Under the pieces are notes generated by a model that had not been told where the DNA came from, made no database searches, and saw only the letters and a list, made by a program, of their open reading frames with translations. Positions 36,317 to 45,336 of a stretch of DNA of 64,000 nt are shown here, piece by piece (position 1 is the first letter of the stretch; every line of letters begins with the position of its first letter). Origin of the DNA: Parvibaculum indicum (GTDB taxonomy: Bacteria; Pseudomonadota; Alphaproteobacteria; Parvibaculales; Parvibaculaceae); assembly GCF_011762095.1 (NCBI RefSeq), contig NZ_JAASQO010000004.1, positions 124,001 to 188,000 of the forward strand, written 5' to 3'. Both the position numbers and the translations under genes were made by a program.

Positions 36317-37637
36317 GGGCAATCGTCTCTCTGTAAACGTCAACACAATCGCGGGCGGCGCGTTCCCATTTGAACTGGTCAAGAATGCGTTCGCGGGCCG
36401 CTATGCCATATCTGGCACGAAGTTCAGGGTCGTCGAGATAGGTGGAAATCGCCTCGGCGAGCGCATCCGGATCGGAATGCTGCACGACGAGGCCCGCATC
36501 GCCGACGACTTCCGGCAGCGATCCGCCATTGGTCGTGATGACGGGCGTCCCGCAAGACATGGCTTCGCCCGCGGGAAAGCCGAAACCTTCATAGACGCTC
36601 GGCGAAATGGACATGGTCGCTTCGTTGTAGAGTTCGGTCATTTCCTCATCGGTAATGCCGGAAACGAACTCCACCTTGTCCATGATACCGAGCTGGCGCA
36701 GCTCGTCGGAGGTATTGCCCTCGCGCAGCTTGCCGATCACCCGGAGTTTCAGGTCCGGGTAGGTCTTCAGCAGTTTCGCATAGGCGCGGATGAGGAAAAT
36801 CAGCCCCTTGAGCGGAACGTCGGCGCTGGCGCAGGTGACGATCAGGTCGTTGCGCCGTTTGACATGCGGCATGGGGCGGAACTGGATGTGGTCGATGCCA
36901 TGCAGGACGAGACGGGTCTTGTCCGGCTCGATGCCGAACTCGCGCACCACATCGCGGCGGGTGCTTTCCGACACGACGATAAGCGGGTCGAGCTGACGGG
37001 CGACCTTGATCTGCATATTGAGGAAGGAGTACCAGCGCTTTTTCAGCAGCTTCAGCTTCAGCGTTTTGGCAGCGTCGACGTCGATCCGCCGGTCCATGGT
37101 GATGGGGTGGTGGATCGTGCCGACCACGGGCAGACCCATGTCGCGCATCTTCAGCAGGCCCCAGCACAGCGTCTGGTTGTCGTGGCAGATGTCGTAATCG
37201 GTCCATGTGCCGCGCGCATAGCGCGTCATGCGTTCGCCGAACGTATAGGGTTCGGCAAATCCGCCAGTCGCGTGGCTCCACCATTCGAAAAGGTCGATGG
37301 GGGAGGCGAACATCCAGGGACGGATGGAAAGTATCGGATGCGGATTTGCGTAGAGGTCGAGCGAGGGCAGTTTGATGAGGCCGGCGCGCTTGTCCGTATG
37401 GGGATAGGGCGGACCTGAAATCACATCGACTTCATGCCCGAGATCCAGAAGCGCTTTGGTGATATGGCGCATATAGACGCCCTGTCCGCCGGTTGTCGGA
37501 TTGGAGCGGTAACTCGGCAGCAGGATGCGCAAGGGCCGGTCGCCCTTAACCGCTGCGAGGGAGGGGGGGTGTTGTGTCGTATGAACGGCCGGTGCTGACG
37601 GCCCTGATGCAGGCGCCTCATCGAGGGCTTGGGACAT
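36282..37637 (-). CDS. GT4-family glycosyltransferase
   Basis: A 451-residue GT-B fold enzyme of family GT4. The N-terminal PSYRSNPTTGGQGVYMRHITKALLDLGHEVDVI acceptor-side motif and the C-terminal donor-binding SPSVYEGFGFPAGEAMSCGTPVITTNGGSLPEVVGDAGLVV (E-x7-E) are intact. The first about 40 residues are a low-complexity linker. No membrane helix. ATG 37637 follows AGGAGAAG. First gene of the three-gene operon; the donor sugar and acceptor are unknown. Confidence 0.9.
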   Translation of the reverse strand: MSQALDEAPASGPSAPAVHTTQHPPSLAAVKGDRPLRILLPSYRSNPTTGGQGVYMRHITKALLDLGHEVDVISGPPYPHTDKRAGLIKLPSLDLYANPHPILSIRPWMFASPIDLFEWWSHATGGFAEPYTFGERMTRYARGTWTDYDICHDNQTLCWGLLKMRDMGLPVVGTIHHPITMDRRIDVDAAKTLKLKLLKKRWYSFLNMQIKVARQLDPLIVVSESTRRDVVREFGIEPDKTRLVLHGIDHIQFRPMPHVKRRNDLIVTCASADVPLKGLIFLIRAYAKLLKTYPDLKLRVIGKLREGNTSDELRQLGIMDKVEFVSGITDEEMTELYNEATMSISPSVYEGFGFPAGEAMSCGTPVITTNGGSLPEVVGDAGLVVQHSDPDALAEAISTYLDDPELRARYGIAARERILDQFKWERAARDCVDVYRETIAHADHRLQAARA

Positions 37638-37770
37638 TAACTTCTCCTGTGACCCTATTTCTTCGTCACTTCTCGGGATGCGCCTCAAGGGCCGTGCGGA
37701 TTTTCAATTTCGCGGAATATAGACAGATCAACCTTTTGCAACAACCCGCTAACAGGAATGTAAGTGGCTT

Positions 37771-38178
37771 TCAGTTGATCCGTGGCGCCACGCCGCGAAT
37801 ATCCTCATCCGGCTCGGGCGCGGGGCTCGACTGGTGGTGAAACAGCAGCCAGCCTTCATTCGCCCTGGTGAAGACATTCGTGGCCAGGAGAAAGTCCTCG
37901 CCGATCTGCTCGTAGCAGATCACGAGCCCCGTGTCGCCCTGTATGCCCGGGCGGGGCGCGATACATTTGATGGCGGGGCTTGCCGGGCCGGAGAGGATGG
38001 CATGCCAGCTTTGCAGCACCGCGTCTCGGCCTTCCACGGGCGGCCAGCCGGGGTGAAGGCAGGTCACCGGCTCTCGCTCTCCCCATATGGCGGTCATCAA
38101 TGTGTAATCGCGGTCGGCGAAGGCCCGATAAAATGTGTCATTGGCAAAGAGAAGCGCAGCGCGATCCCGTTCCGTCAT
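37771..38178 (-). CDS. SnoaL/NTF2-like domain protein
   Basis: A 135-residue NTF2-fold protein (ANDTFYRAFADRDYTLMTAIWGEREPVTCLHPGW, then GRDAVLQSWHAILSG), the pattern of the SnoaL_3/DUF4440 family used as ketosteroid-isomerase-like enzymes or binding domains. ATG 38178; an in-frame TTG 12 bp upstream is less likely. It is separated by 133 bp from the GT4 operon and by 129 bp from the next gene. Confidence 0.75.
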   Translation of the reverse strand: MTERDRAALLFANDTFYRAFADRDYTLMTAIWGEREPVTCLHPGWPPVEGRDAVLQSWHAILSGPASPAIKCIAPRPGIQGDTGLVICYEQIGEDFLLATNVFTRANEGWLLFHHQSSPAPEPDEDIRGVAPRIN

Positions 38179-38307
38179 AGTTTTCCGCAAGTTGCCATGA
38201 GCTGAATTCGGTCGATCATAGCAGCGGAGGATGCGGCATGCAGCCGGAACCGGGGATCGGCCGGTATTTCGGTGGGCAATCTGCCCGTAAATTCCGAACG
38301 AGGTCGT

Positions 38308-39282
38308 TCAGACCGGAAAACGCCGCTTCAGCCAGTCCAGCATCAGCCGGTTCAACTCGTCGGGTTTTTCCGACTGGGTCCAGTGGCCGCAATCGGGGAT
38401 GATGTGCTTTTCGAGGTCGGGCACATATTTTTCCATGCCCTCCGCCATGGCGGGCGGGAGAGCGATGTCGTCGGCGGCGGAGATCATCAGCCCGGGCACG
38501 TCGACGCGCTGGGGCAGGTTTTCGCTTCTCTCCCAGTTGCGGGTGAAGTTGCGGTACCAGTTGATGCCGCCTTCCCAGCCGTTTTTCTCGAAGGCCTTCG
38601 CATAGACCTCGAACTCTTCCGGCGTCAGGAGCGCTTCGCCGGTCCATGTGTCTTCGGGCGCCTGCAGCGCGGTGAGTAGGGTAAGGCGACGCATTTCTTC
38701 GGGGAGTTTCAGATATTCCTCCATCGTCACGCCCGAGCGGCGATAGAAGAAGCGCAGCGAGCGGCGCGTGTCCTTGCCCAGCAGTTTCTCCGCTTCGCCG
38801 AATTTCTGGAAGAAGACGATATACATGTCCTCACCATAGGCGGCGCGCATGGCGGCGATGGGGTCGGAACCAAGGCGTGGAATGAAGGGCGTATTGACGC
38901 CGATATTGGCCATCACACGGGAGGGATGCATGAGCGGCATCTGCCAGGTGACGAGGCCGCCCCAGTCGTGGCCGACCATGATCGCCTTGTCGATCTCCAG
39001 GGCGTCGAGAAGGCCGGCGAGATCGCCGGTCAGGTGCTCCATGTCGTAAAGCGGTATGGCGTCCTGGCCCAGCGGGCCGCCCGTATTGCCATAGCCGCGC
39101 ATGTCGGGGGCGATGGCCCGGTAGCCCGCATCGGCCAGCGCCTTGAGCTGGTGTCGCCAGGAATAGGCGATTTCCGGCCAGCCATGTACGAGCAGGACGG
39201 GTATGCCGTCTTTCGGCCCTGCTTCATAGACCGCCATGCGGATGTCATTGGTCTCGACGAAATACGGCTCGGGAAATGTCAT
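38308..39282 (-). CDS. Epoxide hydrolase (alpha/beta-hydrolase)
   Basis: A 324-residue soluble epoxide hydrolase-type enzyme. It has the oxyanion motif LLVHGWPEIAYSWRHQ, nucleophile elbow VGHDWGG (Asp nucleophile, as in epoxide hydrolases), cap-domain tyrosines, and catalytic His in IPDCGHWTQSEKP. Converts epoxides to diols; it is next to a FAD oxidoreductase gene, consistent with a role in oxidising hydrophobic substrates. ATG 39282. Confidence 0.9.
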   Translation of the reverse strand: MTFPEPYFVETNDIRMAVYEAGPKDGIPVLLVHGWPEIAYSWRHQLKALADAGYRAIAPDMRGYGNTGGPLGQDAIPLYDMEHLTGDLAGLLDALEIDKAIMVGHDWGGLVTWQMPLMHPSRVMANIGVNTPFIPRLGSDPIAAMRAAYGEDMYIVFFQKFGEAEKLLGKDTRRSLRFFYRRSGVTMEEYLKLPEEMRRLTLLTALQAPEDTWTGEALLTPEEFEVYAKAFEKNGWEGGINWYRNFTRNWERSENLPQRVDVPGLMISAADDIALPPAMAEGMEKYVPDLEKHIIPDCGHWTQSEKPDELNRLMLDWLKRRFPV

Positions 39283-39341
39283 GCCCGTCCTCCCTCAAAT
39301 CGTGTTTGTTTCGTTCGGATTATTTTTCGGATTTCTTTATA

Positions 39342-40850
39342 TCAGGCCGCGTCGCGCAGGCGTTCCCAATCGCTTGTCGCGGGCAGGTTCAGCAGCGCCA
39401 TCATTTCCTGCCGATCGGGGCCGAGTTTCGGTGGGTAGTAGGATGCATTGCGTTTCTTGCCGCGTGCCCAGGTTCCCATGATCTTTGCGACATTGCCGGG
39501 ATTGCGCAGGAACTCGCTGGGCTTGTCGATCATGTGGAAGGCGCGCATGAAATCGCGCAGAAGTTCCGTGTCGCCGCGCAGGGCCGGCATGATCGCATCT
39601 TCGGCAAAGCTCCGGATGACACGGTTGCGCAAGCTGGGGCGGTAATTCGGGTTCAGTGCGTTGCGTGCGCGGCGTATCGCGGCCTTGTCCTGCTTGACCA
39701 TGTCCGAATAGTAGGGACGCAGCGCGTCGTGCACATTGTTGAAATAGAGCGTGGCGCGTGCGACAGGGTTTTCCGTCCGGTCGAAGGTATGTACCAGCGT
39801 TTCCGCCTCGATGGCGGCGAAGGTGCAGCCGCGTCCATAGAGCGGATTGGTGCGGATCAGGCTGTCGCCGAGAGGAAAGAAATTCAGCACGCGCGGGCCG
39901 TCGTCATCGGCAAGCCTGCGCCAGCGGCTGATCAGTTCGCCCATTCCATAGACTTTCGACACCGGCGTCGAGCGGTCTTCCGCCGTCCACGGCGCCACGC
40001 CGGGCAATTGCGAGCAGATGAAATCGAATGTCTCGGGGCGGATGATCGCCTTGCGTAGTTCCATCTCGATTTCAGGGACGGCGATGGTGATGGAGAAGCA
40101 TCCATTGTCGGCAGGAAACACGCCGTATTTCATGAAGCCCATATCCCCGGCGCTCGGCACCTTGTTGCGTGCGGGCTCGCTCATGCCCTCATGCAGGCGA
40201 TAATGGCGCGTGAAATAGAGGATGCCCGCGCGTTCGTTTGTTTCTTCGATGCCGGCGCCACGCTCGTTCAGCATATCGATGAGTTGGCTGTTCTTGCCGG
40301 CGGCGTCGATCACGACGTCGGCGGGCCATTCCTGTCGTTCGCCGGCGCGTTCTATGGTGAGGCCGGTCACGGCAAGGCGGCCGTTCCGCGTTTCCGTCGC
40401 CACGTCGCGGACCAGCGTGTCGGTGACGAATTCTATGCCGGGCTGGCGGAGCGCATAACGGCGCATCACGAATTCGAGCGTGGTGCGGCGGCTCGTCAGG
40501 ATGGTGAGTTCTTCATCGCCCGGCGCAGGAACATAGGTCTCGCGCAAGGCGAGGGGCAGGTTGTCCGCAAAGCCGATTTCGCGACAGCCTGCGTCCAGCA
40601 GATCCTGCATCAGTTCCGGGTGCCATTCGCGGAGATGCTTGTGGAGCCGGGCAAGAAAAGCGTGAGAGTGGCGTAAATGGCCGACGCCGCGCCGTTCCCA
40701 GTCGGTGAACGCGAGATCGGCGGGATTTTCGCCTTCCGGCGCGGGCGGATCGCGTTCGACGATCGTGACGGATCGCCCGCTTTTTGCCAGCGCGAGGGCC
40801 GACCACAGGCCGGCGATGCCGCCTCCCACGATCAGAATGCGCTCCTCCAT
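39342..40850 (-). CDS. FAD-dependent oxidoreductase (monooxygenase/GGR-like)
   Basis: A 502-residue flavoprotein with N-terminal ILIVGGGIAGLWSALALAKSG (GxGxxG), an ERD ribose-binding end, and a C-terminal FAD motif FPLGDSLIRTNPLYGRGCTFAAIEAETL typical of PHBH-fold/halogenase-like flavoproteins. The long 520-residue open frame includes an N-terminal part that is not coding; ATG 40850 is chosen (GAGG nearby). A 22-bp inverted repeat upstream suggests TetR control. The substrate is unknown. Confidence 0.85.
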   Translation of the reverse strand: MEERILIVGGGIAGLWSALALAKSGRSVTIVERDPPAPEGENPADLAFTDWERRGVGHLRHSHAFLARLHKHLREWHPELMQDLLDAGCREIGFADNLPLALRETYVPAPGDEELTILTSRRTTLEFVMRRYALRQPGIEFVTDTLVRDVATETRNGRLAVTGLTIERAGERQEWPADVVIDAAGKNSQLIDMLNERGAGIEETNERAGILYFTRHYRLHEGMSEPARNKVPSAGDMGFMKYGVFPADNGCFSITIAVPEIEMELRKAIIRPETFDFICSQLPGVAPWTAEDRSTPVSKVYGMGELISRWRRLADDDGPRVLNFFPLGDSLIRTNPLYGRGCTFAAIEAETLVHTFDRTENPVARATLYFNNVHDALRPYYSDMVKQDKAAIRRARNALNPNYRPSLRNRVIRSFAEDAIMPALRGDTELLRDFMRAFHMIDKPSEFLRNPGNVAKIMGTWARGKKRNASYYPPKLGPDRQEMMALLNLPATSDWERLRDAA

Positions 40851-40903
40851 CGACAACCTCCCCGTTTCGACATGGATAAGCCAGGCTACTTGACCTTGGT
40901 ACA

Positions 40904-40925
40904 TTTATAGACCGAGGTCTATAAA
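40904..40925. promoter_or_regulatory. TetR-type operator palindrome
   Basis: TTTATAGACC (40904-40913) and GGTCTATAAA (40916-40925) are perfect 10-bp arms around GA, overlapping the AT-rich -10 region of the FAD oxidoreductase on the minus strand. This is the form of TetR-family operators; no TetR gene lies in the window. Confidence 0.7.
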
Positions 40926-40959
40926 AAATAGGGGCGGTTCTCGTTCATTTCCAGACCCC

Positions 40960-40969
40960 GGGGGGGGGG
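40960..40969. repeat. G10 homopolymer tract
   Basis: Ten consecutive G residues between the TetR-type palindrome and the DUF423 gene stop. Such tracts slip during replication or sequencing. Confidence 0.85.
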
Positions 40970-40992
40970 CCGGGAGGCTGGTTTCCCTTAAG

Positions 40993-41364
40993 TCAGTTTC
41001 CGATTTTCCAGGCCGCGAAGGCGAGGCAGGCCCAGCCGATCATGAAGGCCAGTCCGCCAAGTGGCGTGACCATCACCAGCGCGCGGCTCCCCGTCAGGGC
41101 GAGGATATAGAGCGAACCGGAAAAGAGGATCGTACCGGCAAGGAAGGCGCTCCCCGCCATCGTTGCGAGACTGCCCGCGCCCATGCTTGCCACCCAGGCG
41201 ACCGCGACGAGCGCCAGTGCGTGATACATCTGGTAGCGCGCGCCGGTTTCGAAGACGCCGAGTTCGTATTCGCCGACATGCGATTTCAGGCCATGAGCGG
41301 CGAAGGCGCCGAGCGCCACGGAGATGAGGCCGCTCAGGGCCGCGACGGTGAGCCAGATACGCAT
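40993..41364 (-). CDS. DUF423 family membrane protein
   Basis: A 123-residue protein of four predicted transmembrane helices, of the DUF423/YgdD family: MRIWLTVAALSGLISVALGAFAAHGLK, then TGARYQMYHALALVAVAWVA and GTILFSGSLYILALTG. ATG 41364. No biochemical function known. Confidence 0.85.
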   Translation of the reverse strand: MRIWLTVAALSGLISVALGAFAAHGLKSHVGEYELGVFETGARYQMYHALALVAVAWVASMGAGSLATMAGSAFLAGTILFSGSLYILALTGSRALVMVTPLGGLAFMIGWACLAFAAWKIGN

Positions 41365-41553
41365 CGAATCCTCTTCCTGTCTGCCTGTGACATCTGCGCG
41401 GCAGTCTAACCTGCTTTGGCGCCGGCGTGCAGGAGGTACCGGCGCTGCCGCTGCGTCACGTTGACCGCCCCATGCGCAGGCGTCATTGTCGTCGCCAAAC
41501 AGAGGTCCGGCCACAGGCCGAGGCCGACAAAAACAATATGGGAGGATCCGGTC

Positions 41554-41628
41554 ATGCTCACCGAGGCAGACGAATTTCGTGTGCGTTTCCGCCGCGCCGC
41601 ACTGGGGAGGGGGTGTCGTCATGGATGA
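41554..41628 (+). CDS. Candidate 24-residue upstream ORF
   Basis: ATG 41554 lies 8 nt after GGGAGG (41540-41545) and encodes 24 residues (MLTEADEFRVRFRRAA...), ending in TGA 41626-41628, which overlaps the start of the phosphotransferase gene at ATG 41621. Its strong ribosome site and overlap suggest translational coupling, but no homology was recognised. Confidence 0.35.
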   Translation: MLTEADEFRVRFRRAALGRGCRHG

Positions 41629-42661
41629 GTTTTCGTCGCGTATCGCAGCCTATCTCGAGGCGAAAATGCCCGCCGTGTCCAATGTGGAAGTGAGCGGCGT
41701 GTCGCGTATTCATGGCGGTGCCAGCCGCGAGACCTATCGCTTTCACGCTGCCTGGGAGGAGGGGGGCGCGAAGAAGGAGCGGGCGCTCATTCTGCGTCGC
41801 GATCCGGAAGCGAGCCTCATCGAGACCGAGCGCGATCTCGAATACAACGCCTACAAGGCATTCCATCCGACCGGCCTGCCGGTACCCGAGCCGCTTTTTC
41901 TCGAGACCGAAACCAAATGGCTCGACCGTCCCTTCTTCGTGATGGAACAGATCATGGACAGCCAGGCGGCTTCGCCGTTCTCGCCCGATCCGTTCGGCGA
42001 GCTGAAGGACAAGCTGGGCGAGCAGTTCTGGCGCTATCTCGGACAGATTTCCGGCGCCGACCCGGATGCGATCGGCTTTTCCGCGTCCATGGAGCCGGTG
42101 AAGCCCGAGGCGTGCTGGAAGCGCGAGCTCGACAAATGGGAACAGGTGATCGACGAGGACGAGTTGACGCCGCAGCCTATTGCGCGCGCCGCCATCCGCT
42201 GGCTGAGGCAGAACCCGCCGCCGCCGCCGAAGAAACTTGCCGTCGTGCATGGCGACTACCGCACCGGCAATTTCATGTTCAATGGCGCGGGCGACATCAC
42301 GGCGATCCTCGATTGGGAGATGTGCCATCTGGGCGATCCGCTGGAAGATCTTGCCTGGGCGGCAGACCCGCTCTGGGCCTTTGGCAATCGCGAGCGGCCC
42401 GCCGGGCTCATCGCCCGTGAGGAGGCTTTGAGGATCTGGCAGGAAACGAGCGGCGTGACGTTCGACCCGCGGGCATTCAAATGGTGGGAAATCTTTGCCG
42501 CGGTGAAAGGGCTCGCCATCTGGATTTCCGCCGGCAAGGAATATCAGAGCGGGGCCAATCGCGATCCGGTGCTCGCCTTTTCCAGTTGGTACTGCACGGA
42601 TGTTCACAACAGGCTGCTGGTGGCTCGTATGGCCGAATTGAGGGAGGAGGCACGCAAATGA
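41621..42661 (+). CDS. Phosphotransferase family protein (aminoglycoside phosphotransferase-like)
   Basis: A 346-residue APH/choline-kinase-fold protein. The Brenner motif VVHGDYRTGNFMF (catalytic Asp) and DFG-equivalent ILDWEMCHLGDPLEDLAW are intact, with a nucleotide-binding loop RIHGGASRETYRF. Homologs are often associated with acyl-CoA dehydrogenases (ACAD10/11-type), so hydroxyacyl phosphorylation is a possible role. ATG 41621 follows GGGGAGGGGG. Overlaps the next gene by 4 bp. Confidence 0.88.
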   Translation: MDEFSSRIAAYLEAKMPAVSNVEVSGVSRIHGGASRETYRFHAAWEEGGAKKERALILRRDPEASLIETERDLEYNAYKAFHPTGLPVPEPLFLETETKWLDRPFFVMEQIMDSQAASPFSPDPFGELKDKLGEQFWRYLGQISGADPDAIGFSASMEPVKPEACWKRELDKWEQVIDEDELTPQPIARAAIRWLRQNPPPPPKKLAVVHGDYRTGNFMFNGAGDITAILDWEMCHLGDPLEDLAWAADPLWAFGNRERPAGLIAREEALRIWQETSGVTFDPRAFKWWEIFAAVKGLAIWISAGKEYQSGANRDPVLAFSSWYCTDVHNRLLVARMAELREEARK

Positions 42662-43104
42662 AACCTGTCGTCGATAATGTCCTGCAGGGCTGCTTTGCGA
42701 CCCTCCTGATGGAAGTTGCTCCTCATCTGGGTGCGGAATATTCGGTGGGCGATGTCAGCGTGATGGGGCTGATGCTTTTCATGTCGGCCGAGGAATATGA
42801 CCGCGCGGCGGAAGTTCGCACCGAGGACAATTCCGAGATGCGTTCCATTTTCGCCGAGGCCGCCTCCCAGATCGAAGATGCGGAACTTCGCCGCCGGCTC
42901 GGCGACGCATCCGATATGCGTGACACCTCCTTGCGCATCAGCGCATTGGACAAGATCAATGATGCGTTGAAAGCCCTGCTGATCGACCTCCAGACCTATC
43001 TGGAAGGGCAGAGCGGCGACTGGGCGGCCCATATGGAACGACGGATCTGGAAGCATTTGTCCGCCTCGGCGGAGAGGCGGAAGCTTCCCCATCCCGCGAT
43101 GTGA
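42658..43104 (+). CDS. Hypothetical protein, coupled to the phosphotransferase gene
   Basis: A 148-residue mostly helical acidic protein (AEDNSEMRSIFAEAASQIEDAELRRRLGDASDMRDTSLRISALDKINDALKALL). It starts at ATG 42658 in the ATGA overlap with the phosphotransferase stop, implying joint translation. I do not recognise a family by name; the tight linkage suggests that it works with the kinase-like protein. Confidence 0.75.
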   Translation: MKPVVDNVLQGCFATLLMEVAPHLGAEYSVGDVSVMGLMLFMSAEEYDRAAEVRTEDNSEMRSIFAEAASQIEDAELRRRLGDASDMRDTSLRISALDKINDALKALLIDLQTYLEGQSGDWAAHMERRIWKHLSASAERRKLPHPAM

Positions 43105-43177
43105 TTTCGACAAGGCTCTTCGCGGCGGCAGTCGGTTGCGATATGAGTGATCGCATCGCTGTCGCCGCAGGCCAATC

Positions 43178-44365
43178 ATGCCGCTCTCCATCCGCCTTTC
43201 GATCTTTTACGGTTCGCTCTGCCTCTTCTCCGGCGTGCAGCTTCCGTTTTTTCCGGTCTGGCTGAAATCGGCGGGTCTGGGCTCGTCGGAAATCTCCATC
43301 ATCATTGCGGGAAATATGCTGTTGCGCATCGCGGCGGGGCCGGTGTTCGCCTATACGGCAGACCGGCTGGACGACCGGCGCCGCGTCGTGGTGGCGCTGG
43401 CGTGGAGTTCGGTGGCAGCGGGCTCGCTACTTTTGTTGGTCAACGGGTTCTGGGCGTTGCTCGCGGTCAGCATCGTGCTCATGTCCTGCTGGCCGTCCAT
43501 CACGCCGCTGATCGAAACCATTGCCATGAAGGCAACGCGGGAAGGGCGCATCGACTACGGGCGGGTGCGTATCTGGTGTTCCATCACCTTCATCGCGGCG
43601 AGTACGGGGACGGGCTGGCTGGTCGGCTGGTTTTCGGCGCATGTGATCGTCTTCTGCATGCTGGGCGGTCTTCTCACGACCCTGGCGGGGACCTTTCTTC
43701 TGGCGCGCGAAGTACCGCAGCCGAAAAAGCGCAAGAGAAAGGGCGGGCAACTCATCGCCACGCTTCAGATCGCGCGCCATCCGGTCTTTATGCTCGGTCT
43801 GGCGACGGGCGGGCTCATTCAGTCCAGCCATGCGGTCTATTATGCTTTCGGTTCGATCAACTGGCAGCGGCTGGGATATGGCGACGGGCTGATCGGCATT
43901 CTCTGGGGGATCGGCGTCGTCGCCGAAATCCTGCTTTTCACGCAATCGGGGCGTGTTTTGCGCGTGGTCGGGGCGCCGCGCCTTTTGATGCTGGCAGCGG
44001 GCGGGGCGGCCATCCGCTGGATATTGCTGGCGTTCAATCCACCTCTCTGGCTTGTGATTTTCTGTCAGGCGCTGCACGGATTGAGTTTCGGCGCGGCGCA
44101 TCTGGGGGCACTTCATTTCGTTGCCCAATCCTCGCCGCCCTCGCTTGCTTCGACCGCGCAAAGTCTTTACGCCTCCATTTCCGCCGGGATTATGATGGGG
44201 CTGATGACACTTGCCGCGGGGCCGCTTTACGACCATTTCCTGTCGGAGGCCTATCTGCTGCCGGCCGTGGCGGCGCTGGCAGCTTTCGCAGGCGCCGTCC
44301 TGCTCCAATACCGCTGGCAGGGTGGTGCGGTCGTTTCGGACGAGGAGGAAGAAGATGCCGGTTGA
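43178..44365 (+). CDS. MFS transporter (3-phenylpropionate/HcaT-type)
   Basis: A 395-residue transporter with 12 predicted helices. SGVQLPFFPVWLKSAGLGSSEISIIIAGNMLLRIAAGPVFAYTADRLDDRRRV is the start typical of the PPP family (HcaT-like MFS_1). Its C-terminal end overlaps the next gene by 11 bp. The neighbouring TauD-type dioxygenase gene suggests import of a substrate that is then oxidised. Confidence 0.85.
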   Translation: MPLSIRLSIFYGSLCLFSGVQLPFFPVWLKSAGLGSSEISIIIAGNMLLRIAAGPVFAYTADRLDDRRRVVVALAWSSVAAGSLLLLVNGFWALLAVSIVLMSCWPSITPLIETIAMKATREGRIDYGRVRIWCSITFIAASTGTGWLVGWFSAHVIVFCMLGGLLTTLAGTFLLAREVPQPKKRKRKGGQLIATLQIARHPVFMLGLATGGLIQSSHAVYYAFGSINWQRLGYGDGLIGILWGIGVVAEILLFTQSGRVLRVVGAPRLLMLAAGGAAIRWILLAFNPPLWLVIFCQALHGLSFGAAHLGALHFVAQSSPPSLASTAQSLYASISAGIMMGLMTLAAGPLYDHFLSEAYLLPAVAALAAFAGAVLLQYRWQGGAVVSDEEEEDAG

Positions 44366-45212
44366 GATCGTTCCCACAGGCGCGGCGCTGGGCGCGGAAG
44401 TGCGCGGACTGGATCTGTCCCGCCCGCTGAGCGACGATGATTTCGAGGCTGTTCTTCAGGCCTGGTACGATCACATCGTATTGCTGTTCCGTGGACAGAA
44501 AATTTCAGATGACGATCTGATCGGGTTTTCGCGCCGTTTTGGCGATCTCGACATTGCACCTGCCAGTGCGACCGACATGGCAGGATCGCAGACCAAATCC
44601 CGACCGGAAATCTGGATCATTTCCAATGTCGTCGAGGATGGAAAACCCATCGGTGCGCTGGGCGACAAGGAAGCCGAGTGGCATACCGACATGTCCTATG
44701 TCGATGAGCCGCCCATGGCGAGTTGCCTTTATTCGCTCGAAATTCCCGATCACGGGGGCGATACGAGCTTCGCCAATATGTACAAGGCGCTCGAAGAACT
44801 GCCGGAGGATTTGCGTACGGCCATCGAAGGTCGGGTCTGCAATCACGATTCAAGCACGACCAGCGTCGGCGAACTACGGGCGGGCGCGGATGAGGTGATC
44901 GACGTCACGAAGGCACCCGGGGCGAAACACCCCGTCATCCGCACGCATCCGGCAACGGGCGGCAAGTCGCTTTATCTGGGGCGGCGTCTCAATGCCTATA
45001 TCGAAGGGCTGCCGCTTGCCGAAAGCGAGGCGCTGCTCGACCGTCTCTGGGCGCATTGTGCGAAACCGGAATTCGCCTGGACGCATCGATGGGCGGTCGG
45101 TGATCTTCTGATCTGGGACAATCGCTGTGCGATCCATCGGCGCGATGCCTTTGACGGGGCTCAGCGGCGCGTGATGCACCGGGCCCAGATCAAAGGCAAA
45201 CAGCCGTTCTGA
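44355..45212 (+). CDS. TauD/TfdA-family Fe(II)/2-oxoglutarate dioxygenase
   Basis: A 285-residue dioxygenase with the facial triad HxD at His110-Thr-Asp112 (EWHTDMSYVDEPP) and the distal His in DNRCAIHRRDAF, with the 2-oxoglutarate-binding Arg in RRVMHRAQI. It hydroxylates or cleaves its substrate using 2-oxoglutarate; members act on taurine, 2,4-D, or sulfate esters. ATG 44355 overlaps the MFS stop. The substrate is unclear. Confidence 0.88.
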   Translation: MPVEIVPTGAALGAEVRGLDLSRPLSDDDFEAVLQAWYDHIVLLFRGQKISDDDLIGFSRRFGDLDIAPASATDMAGSQTKSRPEIWIISNVVEDGKPIGALGDKEAEWHTDMSYVDEPPMASCLYSLEIPDHGGDTSFANMYKALEELPEDLRTAIEGRVCNHDSSTTSVGELRAGADEVIDVTKAPGAKHPVIRTHPATGGKSLYLGRRLNAYIEGLPLAESEALLDRLWAHCAKPEFAWTHRWAVGDLLIWDNRCAIHRRDAFDGAQRRVMHRAQIKGKQPF

Positions 45213-45336
45213 AAACGCCCGTTTCTGACGTCGCGGCAAACTGGCCTTCCTGCAGCATCGGCGATGCGGGATTGACAGCGCATGCCTAACGGGCAGCCTT
45301 GCGCGCATCGACATCAGGATTCAGGGAGAAAAGTCC

